Part shown: one piece after another, positions 49,843-59,168 of the stretch | Layout of the letters: every line of letters starts with the position of its first letter | Numbering within the stretch: position 1 is the stretch's first letter | Assembly: GCA_963782605.1 (NCBI GenBank) | Contig: CAWAKK010000010.1 | Coordinates: 211,299 to 275,298, forward strand | Direction: 5' to 3' | DNA length: 64,000 bases | From: JBDTSW01 sp963782605 | GTDB taxonomy: Bacteria > Actinomycetota > Thermoleophilia > Solirubrobacterales > 70-9 | Notes under the pieces: model-generated | Told to the model about the DNA's origin: nothing | Seen by the model: the letters and a program-made list of their open reading frames with translations, nothing else | The model's database searches: none | Position numbers and translations under genes: made by a program

Positions 49843-51326
49843 TCAGTCGGAGGGCTTGCCGCCGCCGTTCGCGTGCTCGGGAGGTCCACCGTTGCCCGCG
49901 TTGGAGTGGAGTGCCCCGGTCTGCGAGCGCGAGGATTCACCGGTGATCCCGGGCGCCGATGCCGAGTTGCCGCCGGCGTTACCGGTGCCGGTGCCAGCGG
50001 ACGCCGGCGGTCCGTTGCCGTTTGCGTGCGCAGGCGGGCCGGTGACGCCGTCTGATCCCCCGGCGGGGACGCCCTGACCGTTGCCCGGGGAGGCAGGCAC
50101 CGGATTGCTCGGGGCCGAGCTCGCGCCGTCGTTCCCCTCAGGCTTTGGATCGCCTGATCCAGCAGGGGCAGCGGCCGACCCGGGCTCGCCCCCGCCGCCG
50201 GTGCGGTCGTCGACCCGGCCGGCGGTGCGGTCGTCGACCCGGTCGGCGGTCCCACCTCCAGCGGCATCGGTCCGTGCGGCCTGCTGGCTCTGCCCAACGG
50301 CCTCGTGGACGCCGCCGACTCGCGCTCACCGTCACCGCCCCCGCCAATCGGCACATCGAGCGCGCTGCCTGCCCCGACGGCACCGGCTCCCAGGAGAACG
50401 GCAGCAAACAGGGCGTTTCCCTTCGTCAGCGCGATCGCGCCGCCCCCCGCTGCGGCGCTGCCGCCGGCGCCGGCCACGGCGCTGACGGCCCCTGATCCAC
50501 CCTTGCCGATGACCGACGCCAGCAGGCCGGAAGCCACGAGGGGAGGAAGCGGCGGTGCCAGAGCCCGCAGGTCGGAGCTACGTCGCGAGATCGCAAGGCG
50601 GAAGTCGGCACACCCCTCACAACTGCGAAGGTGAGCTCGCAACGCTCGACCGCGAAGGACGCGGCCATCGCGCTCGGAGATCGCCTCGCGGACCGCACCG
50701 CAGTCCATCTCCCTGCCCCTACCGGCGTCGCGCATCGCCTCGCGCGCCTCGTAGACGGTCTGCCGCGCGGCCCCCTGCGAGATTCCGAGCGCGCCGGCGA
50801 TCTCCCGATAGTCCAAGCCGCTCAGCTCGCGCATGACCAGCGCCCCGCGCTGGCGGCTGGGAAGGGCACGAAGGTCGCTGACGAGTTCGAGTAAGCGCTC
50901 GCGGTCGCGGGCGTCGACGTCGGCCGCAGGCGCCACGTCCTGGTTCGCGTCGGAGACGGGTGCGGCATCCGATCGCCGCCTTGCGATGGAGATCGCCTCG
51001 TTGTGCGCGACGCGGTAAAGCCAGGGGCGCAGCTCGATCTGCCGGCTCTCTCCGGGAAGGGATCGCAGCGCCGCCGTCATCGTGTTCTGGAGCGCGTCCT
51101 GCGCCTCGTGCGAATCGGATAGGAGCGCCCGGCAGTAGCGGTAGAGCTCTCGGTGGTAACGCCGGAAGATGGCCTCGAAGGCCCGGCTCTCGCCACGGGC
51201 TGCCAGTCGGGCGAGCTGCCCGTCGGAGGCCAAGGCGCAGCGGAAGCAGCCTCGGTGGCCCCGCGGGCTCTGGTGCTGACGCGCTCTTGGCCATCGGTGC
51301 TGATCATCGTAAACGTGGGCTCCCAC
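49843..51326 (-). CDS. ECF sigma factor fused to anti-sigma-like zinc finger, membrane helix and Gly/Asn-rich tail (frameshifted)
   Basis: Residues about 45-115 are sigma region 2 (FEAIFRRYHRELYRYCRALL, ELRPWLYRVAHNEAISIARR) and 155-205 sigma region 4 (LPSRQRGALVMRELSGLDYR, then EIAGALGISQGAARQTVYEA). A zf-HC2-like segment follows (MDCGAV, then RAHLRSCEGCADF), then a helix (NALFAAVLLGAGAVGAG) and a long tail. In the main frame the tail turns Arg/Pro-rich from about 50,330; adding one base near 50,300-50,345 gives a natural tail (NPVPASPGNGQGVPAGG) ending at 49843. A sigma factor tied to its own membrane anchor is implied. GTG 51326 is provisional. Confidence 0.7.
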
Positions 51327-51416
51327 TTCACTGCGCGGGCATCTCGCCGTGCACAGCGGCTCACGACCTAAACGGGGATTCCACTCGGTTGTCAGGTGCG
51401 ACCGTGGAGGCGGGCG

Positions 51417-53966
51417 CTAGTCGCCGCGGTGTGCCTCGGAGCCGCTCCCGTTCTTGCCCTTGGTCGGGATCGCGGCGTCGGAGGCCTCGGTCGGGACCTC
51501 CGGGTTGTCGATCTCGGCGAGCCGCTCGGTCAGGCGCTGCCACTGGTCCGGCTTCAGGACCTGCGGCTCGGTGACCGGCGCCTTGTCGCCCGGCGCCGCC
51601 CCGATCGACGAGTAGCCCACGTGAACGTGGTCGTGGTGGTCGCTGAGCGCGAAGGAGGGACCGCCGAGGTCCATCAGCGAGATCAGCTCGTCCGGGGTCA
51701 TCGTGCCCTGGAGGGCCAGGATCTCGTGCAGCACGGTCTCGGTGATCGACCCGGGGCCCTGGTTGCCCAGGACCGGCAGCCCGTTCAGGGTCGCGATGTC
51801 GACGGCGCCGCCGTGGGAGTGGTTGGAGACGCTGCCGCCCGCGGTGTAGACGGAGTGCCCGCACTTGAGCGAGGTGACGCCAAGGCGGAAGCCCGAGGCC
51901 GAGAGGTAGGAGAGGAGCGCGAGGATGCGGCGGTCGATCTGGCCGGTCTGGACGTCCTGGCGGCCGCAGTCGTAGATCTCGACCTTGGGGTCGGCGAGCA
52001 CGCGACGCTGGAGCTGCTCCTTCGACATCAGGAGGACCTGGCCGGCGTTCGCGCTCCCCTCGCCGAACGGGTCCTTCCCCTGGGCGCGGTAGATCGCCGT
52101 CGCCTCGAGGAGCTTCCAACCGTCGAGGATCGGCTTCGGGTCGATCTTGGGGGCGCCGCGGCCGGCCGGGCGGATCGAGAAGTTGACGTGGGGCGCGAGC
52201 TCGTCCTCGGCCCCGATGCGCCCGAGCACGGTGCCCGCGACGACCTTCGAGCCCTCCTCGAGCTCGGCGAGGGTCATCTTCTTGCGGTCGAAGCGAAGGA
52301 CGCTGCCGCGGTCGAGGCGCTCGTAGACCGCGAGGGCGTCGGCGCGGACCACCTCGAGGCGGTTGGCCTGCTGCTTTTGCGTCATGTCCTTCTGACGATC
52401 GGGGAAGGCATAGACGCGCTCGCGAACGTCCTCGGTGTCGATTCCCTCGCGACTGCCCTCCGCCGAGAACCTCTCGGCGTCCACGCCCTTCGAAGACTCA
52501 GGTGCGTCCTCGCCGTCCGCGGTCTTGCCGGCGCCGCCGGCGGGGTCGCCCGCCTCGCTCTTCTTCGTGTCCGAGGCTGGCTTCTTCGGTACCTCGCCCT
52601 CGCTCTCTGCGTGGGCGGGCTTCGCGTCCTTCGACTTCTTCTCCTTCGGGACGGGATGCGCCTCCGAGATGCTGCCGAGCTCGGCGTAGGTGAAGCGGTT
52701 GCCGTAGTTGTCGCGAAGGACGATGTAGTTGCCGAGCTTCTTGGTGCGGCCGATCTCCTCGATCGTGCCGTCGTTGACGGCGATCACCGGGGCGTCCTCG
52801 CGCGAGTAGATGTTGATCCCTCGACGTGTGGGTGAGCTCGAGACGACGTCGGAGACGTTCCCGGCGCCCTCCGGAGTCTCGGCATCGCGGGCGGCCGCGC
52901 GCTCTGAGATGTCGTCGGCGTAGCTGGCGTCGGCGGCAACGGGGAAGCGCGCGCCCTCGGTGAGGCCCGTGAGCGAGCCGATCAGATCGTCGGGGAGCTT
53001 GCCGTACTGGTTGGCGTAGAGGAGGACCTCGTCGACGTACCAGTCGGCGTGGTTGTAGGCGAAGATCGCGGTGCGCAGATCATCGGCCCCGCCCGCTGCG
53101 TTTAGGTACTTGGCCGCTGCGCAGATCGCGTCGACGGGGTTGTAGGGGTCCTTGCGCCCGTCGTTGTTGGCGTCGACCCCGTACATGTCCCAGGTCGAGG
53201 GGATGAACTGCATCCACCCCTCGGCCCCTGCGGTCGAGACGTTGAGGTTGGTGCCGAACGCGGTCTCGATCCGGTTGATCGAGGCGAGGACCTGCCAGGG
53301 GATCCCGTACTGGGTGCCGCAGGCCTGGTAGATCGGGAGCAGGAAGGGCGGGATCGTGAACTGGTCGATCACGAAGTTGGGGACGCCGACCGGGGCCGAG
53401 CCGTAGTCGGCGATCGTGAGGCCGGGGTTGGTGAGCGTCGGCGTGCCGTCGGAGTTGCGAAGCGGGGGCGGGTTCTTGGTGATGTCGCTGGCCGAGCGAG
53501 GGCGATCGCCGTCGCGGTGGGGATGACGCGGGCCATCGTTGCCACGACCGCCGCCGCCGCCGTTTCCGTGTCCGCGCCCGCCACCGCCGTTGCCACCGTC
53601 GGCACCGCCGCCGCCTGTGCCGCCGCCTCCACCGCCTCCGCCACCGGTGGGCGGGGGCTCGGTGCCGGGGATCACAGGGACCACGCCGCCACCGCCGGGG
53701 ACCGCGGGAAGCTCAACGCCACCGCCGCCTGGGAGCTCGACGCCGCCACCGCCGCCACCTCCGGGGAGGTCCACGCCACCGCCGCCCGGGAGGTCCACGC
53801 CGCCCCCTCCGCCGCCGCCGGGTAGGTCAACGCCGCCGCCGCCCGGAAGATCGATCCCCCCGCCGCCTCCGCCATCGAGCAGGCCCGCGTTGGCAGCGAC
53901 CGAGCCCAGCGCGATCACGGCCGCCACGACCGCCATCGCCACTGAAACAAGGACCTTCCTTGGCAA
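51417..53966 (-). CDS. Secreted multidomain peptidoglycan hydrolase: lytic transglycosylase, degenerate LytM, M15-like peptidase
   Basis: This 849-residue protein has a signal peptide (1-27), a Gly-rich repeat region (30-160), and a lytic transglycosylase domain at about 195-330 (catalytic Glu in ASINRIETAFGTNL, then AGAEGWMQFIPSTWDMYG). A LytM/M23-like domain at about 390-610 is split by a charged 80-residue linker and lacks the catalytic His (GNYIVLRDNYGNRFTYAEL; HVNFSIRPAG). At about 690-790 an M15/VanY-like site follows (SNHSHGGAVDIATLNG, DHHDHVHVGY). It probably remodels the wall. The start is TTG 53966 after GGGAGAG. Confidence 0.85.
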   Translation of the reverse strand: MPRKVLVSVAMAVVAAVIALGSVAANAGLLDGGGGGGIDLPGGGGVDLPGGGGGGGVDLPGGGGVDLPGGGGGGGVELPGGGGVELPAVPGGGGVVPVIPGTEPPPTGGGGGGGGGTGGGGADGGNGGGGRGHGNGGGGGRGNDGPRHPHRDGDRPRSASDITKNPPPLRNSDGTPTLTNPGLTIADYGSAPVGVPNFVIDQFTIPPFLLPIYQACGTQYGIPWQVLASINRIETAFGTNLNVSTAGAEGWMQFIPSTWDMYGVDANNDGRKDPYNPVDAICAAAKYLNAAGGADDLRTAIFAYNHADWYVDEVLLYANQYGKLPDDLIGSLTGLTEGARFPVAADASYADDISERAAARDAETPEGAGNVSDVVSSSPTRRGINIYSREDAPVIAVNDGTIEEIGRTKKLGNYIVLRDNYGNRFTYAELGSISEAHPVPKEKKSKDAKPAHAESEGEVPKKPASDTKKSEAGDPAGGAGKTADGEDAPESSKGVDAERFSAEGSREGIDTEDVRERVYAFPDRQKDMTQKQQANRLEVVRADALAVYERLDRGSVLRFDRKKMTLAELEEGSKVVAGTVLGRIGAEDELAPHVNFSIRPAGRGAPKIDPKPILDGWKLLEATAIYRAQGKDPFGEGSANAGQVLLMSKEQLQRRVLADPKVEIYDCGRQDVQTGQIDRRILALLSYLSASGFRLGVTSLKCGHSVYTAGGSVSNHSHGGAVDIATLNGLPVLGNQGPGSITETVLHEILALQGTMTPDELISLMDLGGPSFALSDHHDHVHVGYSSIGAAPGDKAPVTEPQVLKPDQWQRLTERLAEIDNPEVPTEASDAAIPTKGKNGSGSEAHRGD
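53650..53880 (-). repeat. In-frame GGGGVDLPGGGG-type tandem repeats
   Basis: The hydrolase gene encodes six or more copies of a unit reading VDLPGGGG or VELPGGGG with variable Gly runs. The coding DNA is a near-perfect array of GGC/GGT-rich units. Length variation between strains is likely. Confidence 0.75.
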
Positions 53967-54139
53967 ATTCTCTCCCGCGTCCTCAGACGCCCTTCGCCGG
54001 CCTACCGACGAGATCGACTAACGCACCAAAACTCCCATTGGGATGCGGAAAGACGCTACCCCCGCCAGGTTCGCCATGCGCCGGTTCCCCGGGGTTCGTT
54101 AAGCCCGCATGAACCGCTTCTGGCCCCGCGGGGGGAGTT

Positions 54140-54156
54140 GTGTGACGACGTCACAC
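54140..54156. promoter_or_regulatory. Perfect palindrome upstream of the MMPL gene
   Basis: GTGTGACGACGTCACAC is an 8-1-8 perfect palindrome, centred 48 bases before the MMPL start. It has the size and symmetry of a dimeric repressor operator. No regulator gene is next to it. Confidence 0.5.
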
Positions 54157-54195
54157 TTGTCTCGGAACCCTCATCGCTAGCCTGGCCCGCTGATC

Positions 54196-55692
54196 ATGAG
54201 GGCCCTCGCTTCATTCGTCACCGGCAGGCGCACGAAATTCGTCGTGCTTGGGATCTGGATCGTTGCCTTCGCCGCGTTGGGTCCGATCGGCGCGAAGCTC
54301 CAGGACGAGACGCAGGACGACACCGCCTCGTTCCTGCCGGAGAGCGCCGAGTCCACCGAGGTCGTCGAGATCCAGGACCGCGAGTTCGACGAGGGCGAGA
54401 CGACGCAGGGGTTGATCGTCTACCAACGCGACGGCGGCCTCACCGACGCCGACAAGCAGAAGATCGCGGACGACGTCGAGGCGGTCGGCTCGCTGCCCGA
54501 GGAGGAGCTGCCGCTCGTCACGGATCCGATCCCGCCGTTCGGACCCGACGGCGAGCCGCTCGCCGCCGCCGACGGGTCCGGGGCGGGCGGGCCGTCGGCC
54601 GTCTCCCCCGAGGGCGATCTCGCCTTCACCACCCTCATCGTCCCCACCGACTTCGAACAGGCCGCCGACTGGGGCGAGAACGTCCGCGATGTCACGGGCT
54701 CAGAGAGCGACGGGATGCAGATCCTCCTCACCGGCGACCTCGGGTTCTCGACCGACGCCGAGGAGGTCTTCGGCGAGCTCGACGTGAAGCTGCTGGCCGC
54801 CAGCGCCCTGCTCGTGCTCTTCCTGCTCGGGGCGATCTATCGCGCCGTGCTGGTCGCGCTGACGCCGCTCGTGGTCGTCTTCTTCGCGTACACCGCGGCC
54901 ACCGCCTTCGTCTACCTCTACGCGAAGTCGGGAGCCACGGTCTCCTCCAACGGCACGTCGATCCTGATCGTCCTCATGTTCGGGATCACGACCGACTACT
55001 GCCTGCTGTTGGTCTCGAGATACAGGGAGGAGCTCCACTGGATCGAGGACAAGCACGACGCGATGGAGCGTGCTGTGAGCCGCACCGGGCCGACGATCCT
55101 CGCCTCGGGACTCACCGTCGCCCTGGCGATGCTGACCCTGACGCTGGCCGACGCCCAGCTCACGTCGACCCTGGGACCCGTGGCAGCGATCGGCGTTGCC
55201 TCCGGGATGCTGGCGGGGCTCACGCTGCTGCCGGCCCTGCTCACCATCTTCGGCCGCGTCGGCTTCTGGCCGCGGTCGGGCACCGTCGCCTACGACCCCG
55301 ACGCCCGCCTTACCGCCCGCCAGGGGCTGTGGCGGCGGATCGGCGACAGGGTGCTGAGAGAGCCCCGGGCCGGTGCTCGCGATCAGCGTGCTCCTCTTCG
55401 TCGCCGGCGCGCTTGGCCTCCTCGCCTACAAGGTGGACTACTCGACGACGAACTTCTTCAAGAAGTCCGTCGAGGCGGTCGAGGGGTTCGAGCTGATGGA
55501 GGAGGCGTTCCCGGCGGGGACGCTCGCGCCGACCACGATCCTCGTCCAGAGCGAAGGCGGCCCGGTCTCCGAGGACGACCTGGCGACCGCGGCGACCAAC
55601 GCCGAAGCCGTCGACGGAGTCGCGTCGGCCACCCCCACGCCCGCCCGCTCGGCCGACGGGTCGATCGGGACCGTCCAGGTGGTGCTAGAGCC
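54196..55692 (+). CDS. MMPL-family transporter, frameshifted and cut off at the contig junction
   Basis: It opens with a membrane helix (KFVVLGIWIVAFAALGPIG), an outside loop, then helices with LLAASALLVLFLLGAIYRAV, SSNGTSILIVLMFGITTDYC and the MMPL hallmark LLVSRYREELH. The frame breaks at the CCCC of 55363-55366; dropping one C leads into PGPVLAISVLLFVAGALGLL and a second outside loop. The match ends at VQVVLE (about 55,690), leaving about 500 of the usual 700-750 residues. Related proteins export lipids or drugs. Confidence 0.85.
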
Positions 55693-55795
55693 CATTTTGC
55701 AACGCACTCTTAGAGTTCGGAGTTCAGCGCCCTGAACCCCGGGCCTGAACCGTCAAACCTGAACTCTGAACCCTGAACTCTGAACTCTGAACTGT
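55693..55795. repeat. Heptamer repeat at the apparent junction
   Basis: Five tandem heptamers CTGAACY run from 55759 to 55793, with scattered extra copies from 55712. Base composition drops from the GC-rich coding pattern at about 55,693 and no gene is seen. This is the point where the MMPL match ends and different-looking genes begin. Confidence 0.75.
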
Positions 55796-56319
55796 TCACT
55801 CCACGAAAATGTCTCGAGTAATCGAAAACATCGTGGCATCGTTCGGCGAGCCATGAAGGACGATGCGCCGCCGTAACGTGCCCTCGCGAACGGCCCCTGC
55901 CTTTTCGGCGACGCGATGGCTCGCCGCGTTGCCTTCCGCCACGACGATTTCGAGGCGCACCAGGTCGGTCGATGCGAACGCCCAGTCGCGAAGCGCGCGC
56001 ACGGCAGCGGTCGCGACGCCGTGGCGGGCAGCGCTTGTTCTCACCCAGTAGCCAAGATTGGCCCGCCTGTTGACCTTGTCGATTGGTTCAAGCCACAACC
56101 GCCCAAGTACCGGCCGTTTCCCGAGACGATGGCAAACTCGAAGGCCGACCGAGCCTCGAACGCCGGAACTTGGACGGCGAGCCACGAACGGGAGTCTTCG
56201 ACGGAATAGTTCGCGTGGCACCAGGGCATCCACGGCTGCAGCTCGGTCACGGACTCCAGCACCGCCTCAGCGACGGCATCGGCGTCGTCCAAACGATACG
56301 GTCGAATCTGCACGTTCAT
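55796..56319 (-). CDS. GNAT N-acetyltransferase (RimJ/RimL-like), one-base frameshift
   Basis: The protein starts MNVQIRPYRLDDADAVAEAV with ELQPWMPWCHANYSVEDSRS, then FAIVSGNGRYLGGCGLN. It resumes in another frame with NRRANLGYWVRTSAARHGVA (acetyl-CoA loop) and RLEIVVAEGNAASHRVAEKA. Adding one A near 56083-56084 joins them into about 174 residues, the usual length for RimJ/RimL-type acetyltransferases that modify protein N-termini or small amines. Confidence 0.8.
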
Positions 56320-56413
56320 TCATGCGAGGCTATCGCCAACCAGGCATCTCAGCTCTCGGATACCTTGGAGTGCGTTTCTAGACGTGGAGGCGCGCACGTT
56401 CAGGTCCGCGCCG

Positions 56414-56431
56414 GCCGGCCTGAAGGCCGGC
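56414..56431. repeat. Short perfect palindrome, REP-like
   Basis: GCCGGCCTGAAGGCCGGC forms an 8-bp stem around GA. It lies in the 190-base gap between the acetyltransferase and the membrane-protein operon. Similar palindromes are common between genes in Acidobacteriota contigs as far as I recall. Confidence 0.4.
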
Positions 56432-56512
56432 GACCGCGTCGTGTCACACTCGCGACGGTAACCGGATTTAACCCAGCGAAGGGGCCTCGCGCCCGTGACC
56501 TGGGAGTCGCAC

Positions 56513-57363
56513 ATGACCATAGGCGAAATCATCAGACAAGGGCTGTATTACGCCCGCACCTGCAAATCGCTCTGGCTGTTCGGATTCTTCGTGGGCATCG
56601 CGAGCGGCGGCAGTAGCGGTGGCGGCGTGGTGGTGGGAACGGCGGCGGTGGAGCCGTTAATGTAGGCGTCGGCCCCTTCGGTTTTTCCACCACCGAGATT
56701 GGCGCGATCGTCATCGTGTTCATCCTCGCGGTCGCTGCGACCCTCGTCATGCGCTTCGTCGGCGAAGGCGCCCTCATCGAAGGCGTGGTGCGGGCCCGCC
56801 AGGGCGGCAGGATGACGACGCGCGAAGGATTCCGCGCTGGGCGGGCGCATTTCGGGGTGCTCCTGCGGATTGCGCTGCTCTATTTCGCCGCGATCATCGC
56901 GAGTCTCGCGCTGCTCGCGGCGCCGTGTGTCATCGCGCTGCGGGCGCTCGGTCCGATCGTCGGCATTGCGGTTGGTATTCCTACGCTCTTCATCGCCGTG
57001 CCGTGGCTCATCACCCTCCATCTCGTGCAGGCGTTCGCATCGCGGATCGCCGTACTCGAAAATCGTTACGCGCTCGACGCGATCCGCAAGGCGCGGCTCT
57101 TCCTGCACGGCCGGCTCATGCACGGCCTCAAGCTCATCGTGGCGACGTTCGTCGGATCGCTTGTGATCGTCGTTCCCGGACTCCTGGCGATGGTGTCCGT
57201 CGTGCTGCTGCTCGTCCTGCTGGTACCGCTCCTGAACGTTTTCCCGGTCCTCGTCCTGGGGTGTCTCGTGCTGCTGCCGGCGATCTACGTGCTCGCCGCG
57301 ATGGTCGGCACGCTTCGGTCCTCTATCTGGACGATCGGCTACGTGACGCAGGCGGAATCGTGA
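56513..57363 (+). CDS. Multi-helix membrane protein, one-base frameshift
   Basis: It begins MTIGEIIRQGLYYARTCKSL and WLFGFFVGIASGG, then a Gly-rich stretch. The frame breaks near 56621-56632, and adding one base leads to GAVNVGVGPFGFSTTEIGAI and VIVFILAVAATLVMRFVGEG. The remaining 215 residues have five to six helices (ALLYFAAIIASLALLAAPCV; LIVATFVGSLVIVVPGLLAM). The fold resembles the DUF7847/glycerophosphodiesterase membrane domain. The gene overlaps the sigma factor as GTGA. Function unknown. Confidence 0.65.
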
Positions 57364-58265
57364 TCGCAGCGGCTGCCGCGACACCGCCGCTCGCGGCGGT
57401 TTTCGCGATGTTGAGCTCGCGGCTCGGCGGCGATGCCGAGCCGCTCGCCGAGGACGCAATCGCACGCCTCGTCGAACAGGCGCGCGCCGGCGACACCGGC
57501 GCGCGCCGCACGCTGTACACGCAGCACGTGGACCGGGTGTTTCGCACGGTGCGCGGGATGCTGCGATCCGACGCCGACGCCGAGGACGTGACCCAGGATG
57601 CGCTGCTGACGGTGCTGACGTCGCTCAACAAATACACGCCGCATCCCGACGCGCGGTTCGCCACGTGGGTCACGACAATTGCCGTCAACACCGCGCGCCG
57701 GCGATTTCGCCGCCGTCGTCCCGACCTGACGGCCACGGGCGAGCTGCCCGACACGCCAGACGATGCGGCCGATCCGGCAGACGATCTCGACCGCGGCCGG
57801 CAGCGGCGCGCGCTGCTCATCGCGCTCGCCGAGCTGCCCGAGCGCGAGCGCGCGATCGTGAGTCTGCGCTACGGCGGCGAGCTCAACGCGAGCGACATCT
57901 CGGCCGTAGTCGGCATCGAGCCTGCCACGATCCGCAAGATTCTCGAGCGCGCGCGCACGCGCCTCGGCGCGCGCATCGAGGCATTGTTGAGTCCCATGGA
58001 GGAATGTCGTGAACCGAGGAACGTCATGAAGGATGAGGAACTCGCCGACGTCTGGACGACACTCGAGCCGGCGGCGCGCCGTCGCCGGCGCATCGACGCG
58101 CGCCTGTCCGCGTGGCTCGAAGCACGCGACACGCCGCTCGCGGCCGAGTGGATTGGGCTGTTCAGGAGTGCGCCCTTTGCAGCGCTCGGTCTTGCCACGG
58201 TGAGCGCGATCTCGATCGTCACCACGGCACCGCTCGTCGCCTGGTTCGCGCGAGCGCTGATGTGA
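57360..58265 (+). CDS. ECF-type sigma factor with a C-terminal membrane extension
   Basis: The 301-residue protein has sigma region 2 (VDRVFRTVRGMLRSDADAED, FATWVTTIAVNTARRRFRRR) and region 4 (LPERERAIVSLRYGGELNAS, EPATIRKILERARTRLGARI). Without a stop, the frame continues for about 90 residues with a charged stretch (MKDEELADVWTTLEPAARRR) and a hydrophobic helix (FAALGLATVSAISIVTTAPL), which looks like a small anti-sigma-type protein. It may be a fusion, or two genes merged by an indel near 58,000. GTG 57360 overlaps the previous stop. Confidence 0.75.
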   Translation: MIAAAAATPPLAAVFAMLSSRLGGDAEPLAEDAIARLVEQARAGDTGARRTLYTQHVDRVFRTVRGMLRSDADAEDVTQDALLTVLTSLNKYTPHPDARFATWVTTIAVNTARRRFRRRRPDLTATGELPDTPDDAADPADDLDRGRQRRALLIALAELPERERAIVSLRYGGELNASDISAVVGIEPATIRKILERARTRLGARIEALLSPMEECREPRNVMKDEELADVWTTLEPAARRRRRIDARLSAWLEARDTPLAAEWIGLFRSAPFAALGLATVSAISIVTTAPLVAWFARALM

Positions 58266-58335
58266 GCGCGACGCTCCGGTCGGATGAGCGACGGCGCGAG
58301 GAGACGGGTCGCGCCGCTCGATCGCGAGTCTGGAA

Positions 58336-58939
58336 TCACGGCAGCTGCACGTCCTCGAACCCCAGGCCGCGCAGAAACGTCATCATCGTCGTGCGCGCGT
58401 TCGCCGCGGCGACACCGAGGACGCCGCCGTCGAGCGCCGACTGGCGGATCTGCTGCTCGGCCTCCCTCCGCACGTCGGACTCCAGGTTCGGATCGACGCG
58501 CGTGAACAGGCCCGTTTGCCGCGAGTAGACGCGCGTCTTGTTGTTGTCGACGCGCGTCGAGAAGATCTCGGGCTCTGGCAAGCGGATCACGATCGTCCGC
58601 TGGCTGACGTCAACGTCCTCGGCCCCAATCAGATCCGAGGTCGACGCCGGCCGTGACCTCGCCGTAGACGATCAGCAGCAGTTGTTCGCCCGCCAGGAAC
58701 GTTGGAAGGTACCGGCTCTCCCATCCGCCGGAGACGATCTTGTCCATTCCGAAGACGACGGTTTCGAGCCGCTGGAGCTGCTGAATATGGCGGACGACGG
58801 CCGGCCTGGAGGTGTCGATCCACCCGGGCCCCGCCGCCCGGAGCCACAGGACGAGCACCGCAGCGACCAGCGCGGCGATGACAGCGCCAAGCACGAAGCC
58901 AGTGACCGTGGATCCCTTCGACGACGATTCGTGTGTCAT
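58336..58939 (-). CDS. DUF4230 protein, one-base frameshift
   Basis: The protein starts MTHESSSKGSTVTGFVLGAV after GAGGTG. It has one membrane helix (VIAALVAAVLVLWLRAAGPG), then RLETVVFGMDKIVSGGWESR and TFLAGEQLLLIVYGEVTAGV. Removing one base at 58635-58636 leads into DVDVSQRTIVIRLPEPEIFS and TRVDNNKTRVYSRQTGLFTR, the DUF4230 core, for about 200 residues. It is membrane-anchored with an outside domain of unknown function. Confidence 0.75.
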
Positions 58940-59131
58940 TTCACCTCGTCCTGTGCAGAGGGAACGCTCGATCATTTCGCACCGGCGATGGCCATCGCCA
59001 GCGTAAAAGTGCTCCGAGCACTTTTTGTCGAGGACGGCATGCAACGATTCCGCCCGCGGCCGAACGTCACCCATCGGGCGGATCACCACACTCCACACCA
59101 GAGATGTCGAAGCGCGACGGGACAAAACCTG

Positions 59132-59163
59132 TTGACGCATAGTAACGCGATGGATACCATCGC
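59132..59163 (+). promoter_or_regulatory. padR promoter with operator palindrome over the -10 box
   Basis: TTGACG (59132-59137), 17 bases and TACCAT (59155-59160) form a promoter whose start would fall at or just before the PadR ATG at 59169. The perfect 7-3-7 palindrome GCGATGG-ATA-CCATCGC (59147-59163) covers the -10. Autorepression by PadR is the natural reading. Confidence 0.6.
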
Positions 59164-59168
59164 AATGG

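Noticed and set aside
49833..50330. Arg/Thr/Pro-rich C-terminus of the sigma factor in its main frame
   Set aside because: The neighbouring frame gives a natural Gly/Asn/Ser-rich tail, so the main-frame tail is taken as out of frame after an indel.
51396..52835. Plus-strand open frame opposite the wall hydrolase
   Set aside because: Leu/Arg/Asp-biased shadow with no recognisable domain.
55759..55793. CRISPR-like array
   Set aside because: Units are seven bases with no spacers, so this is a simple tandem repeat. No other spaced repeats or cas genes were found.
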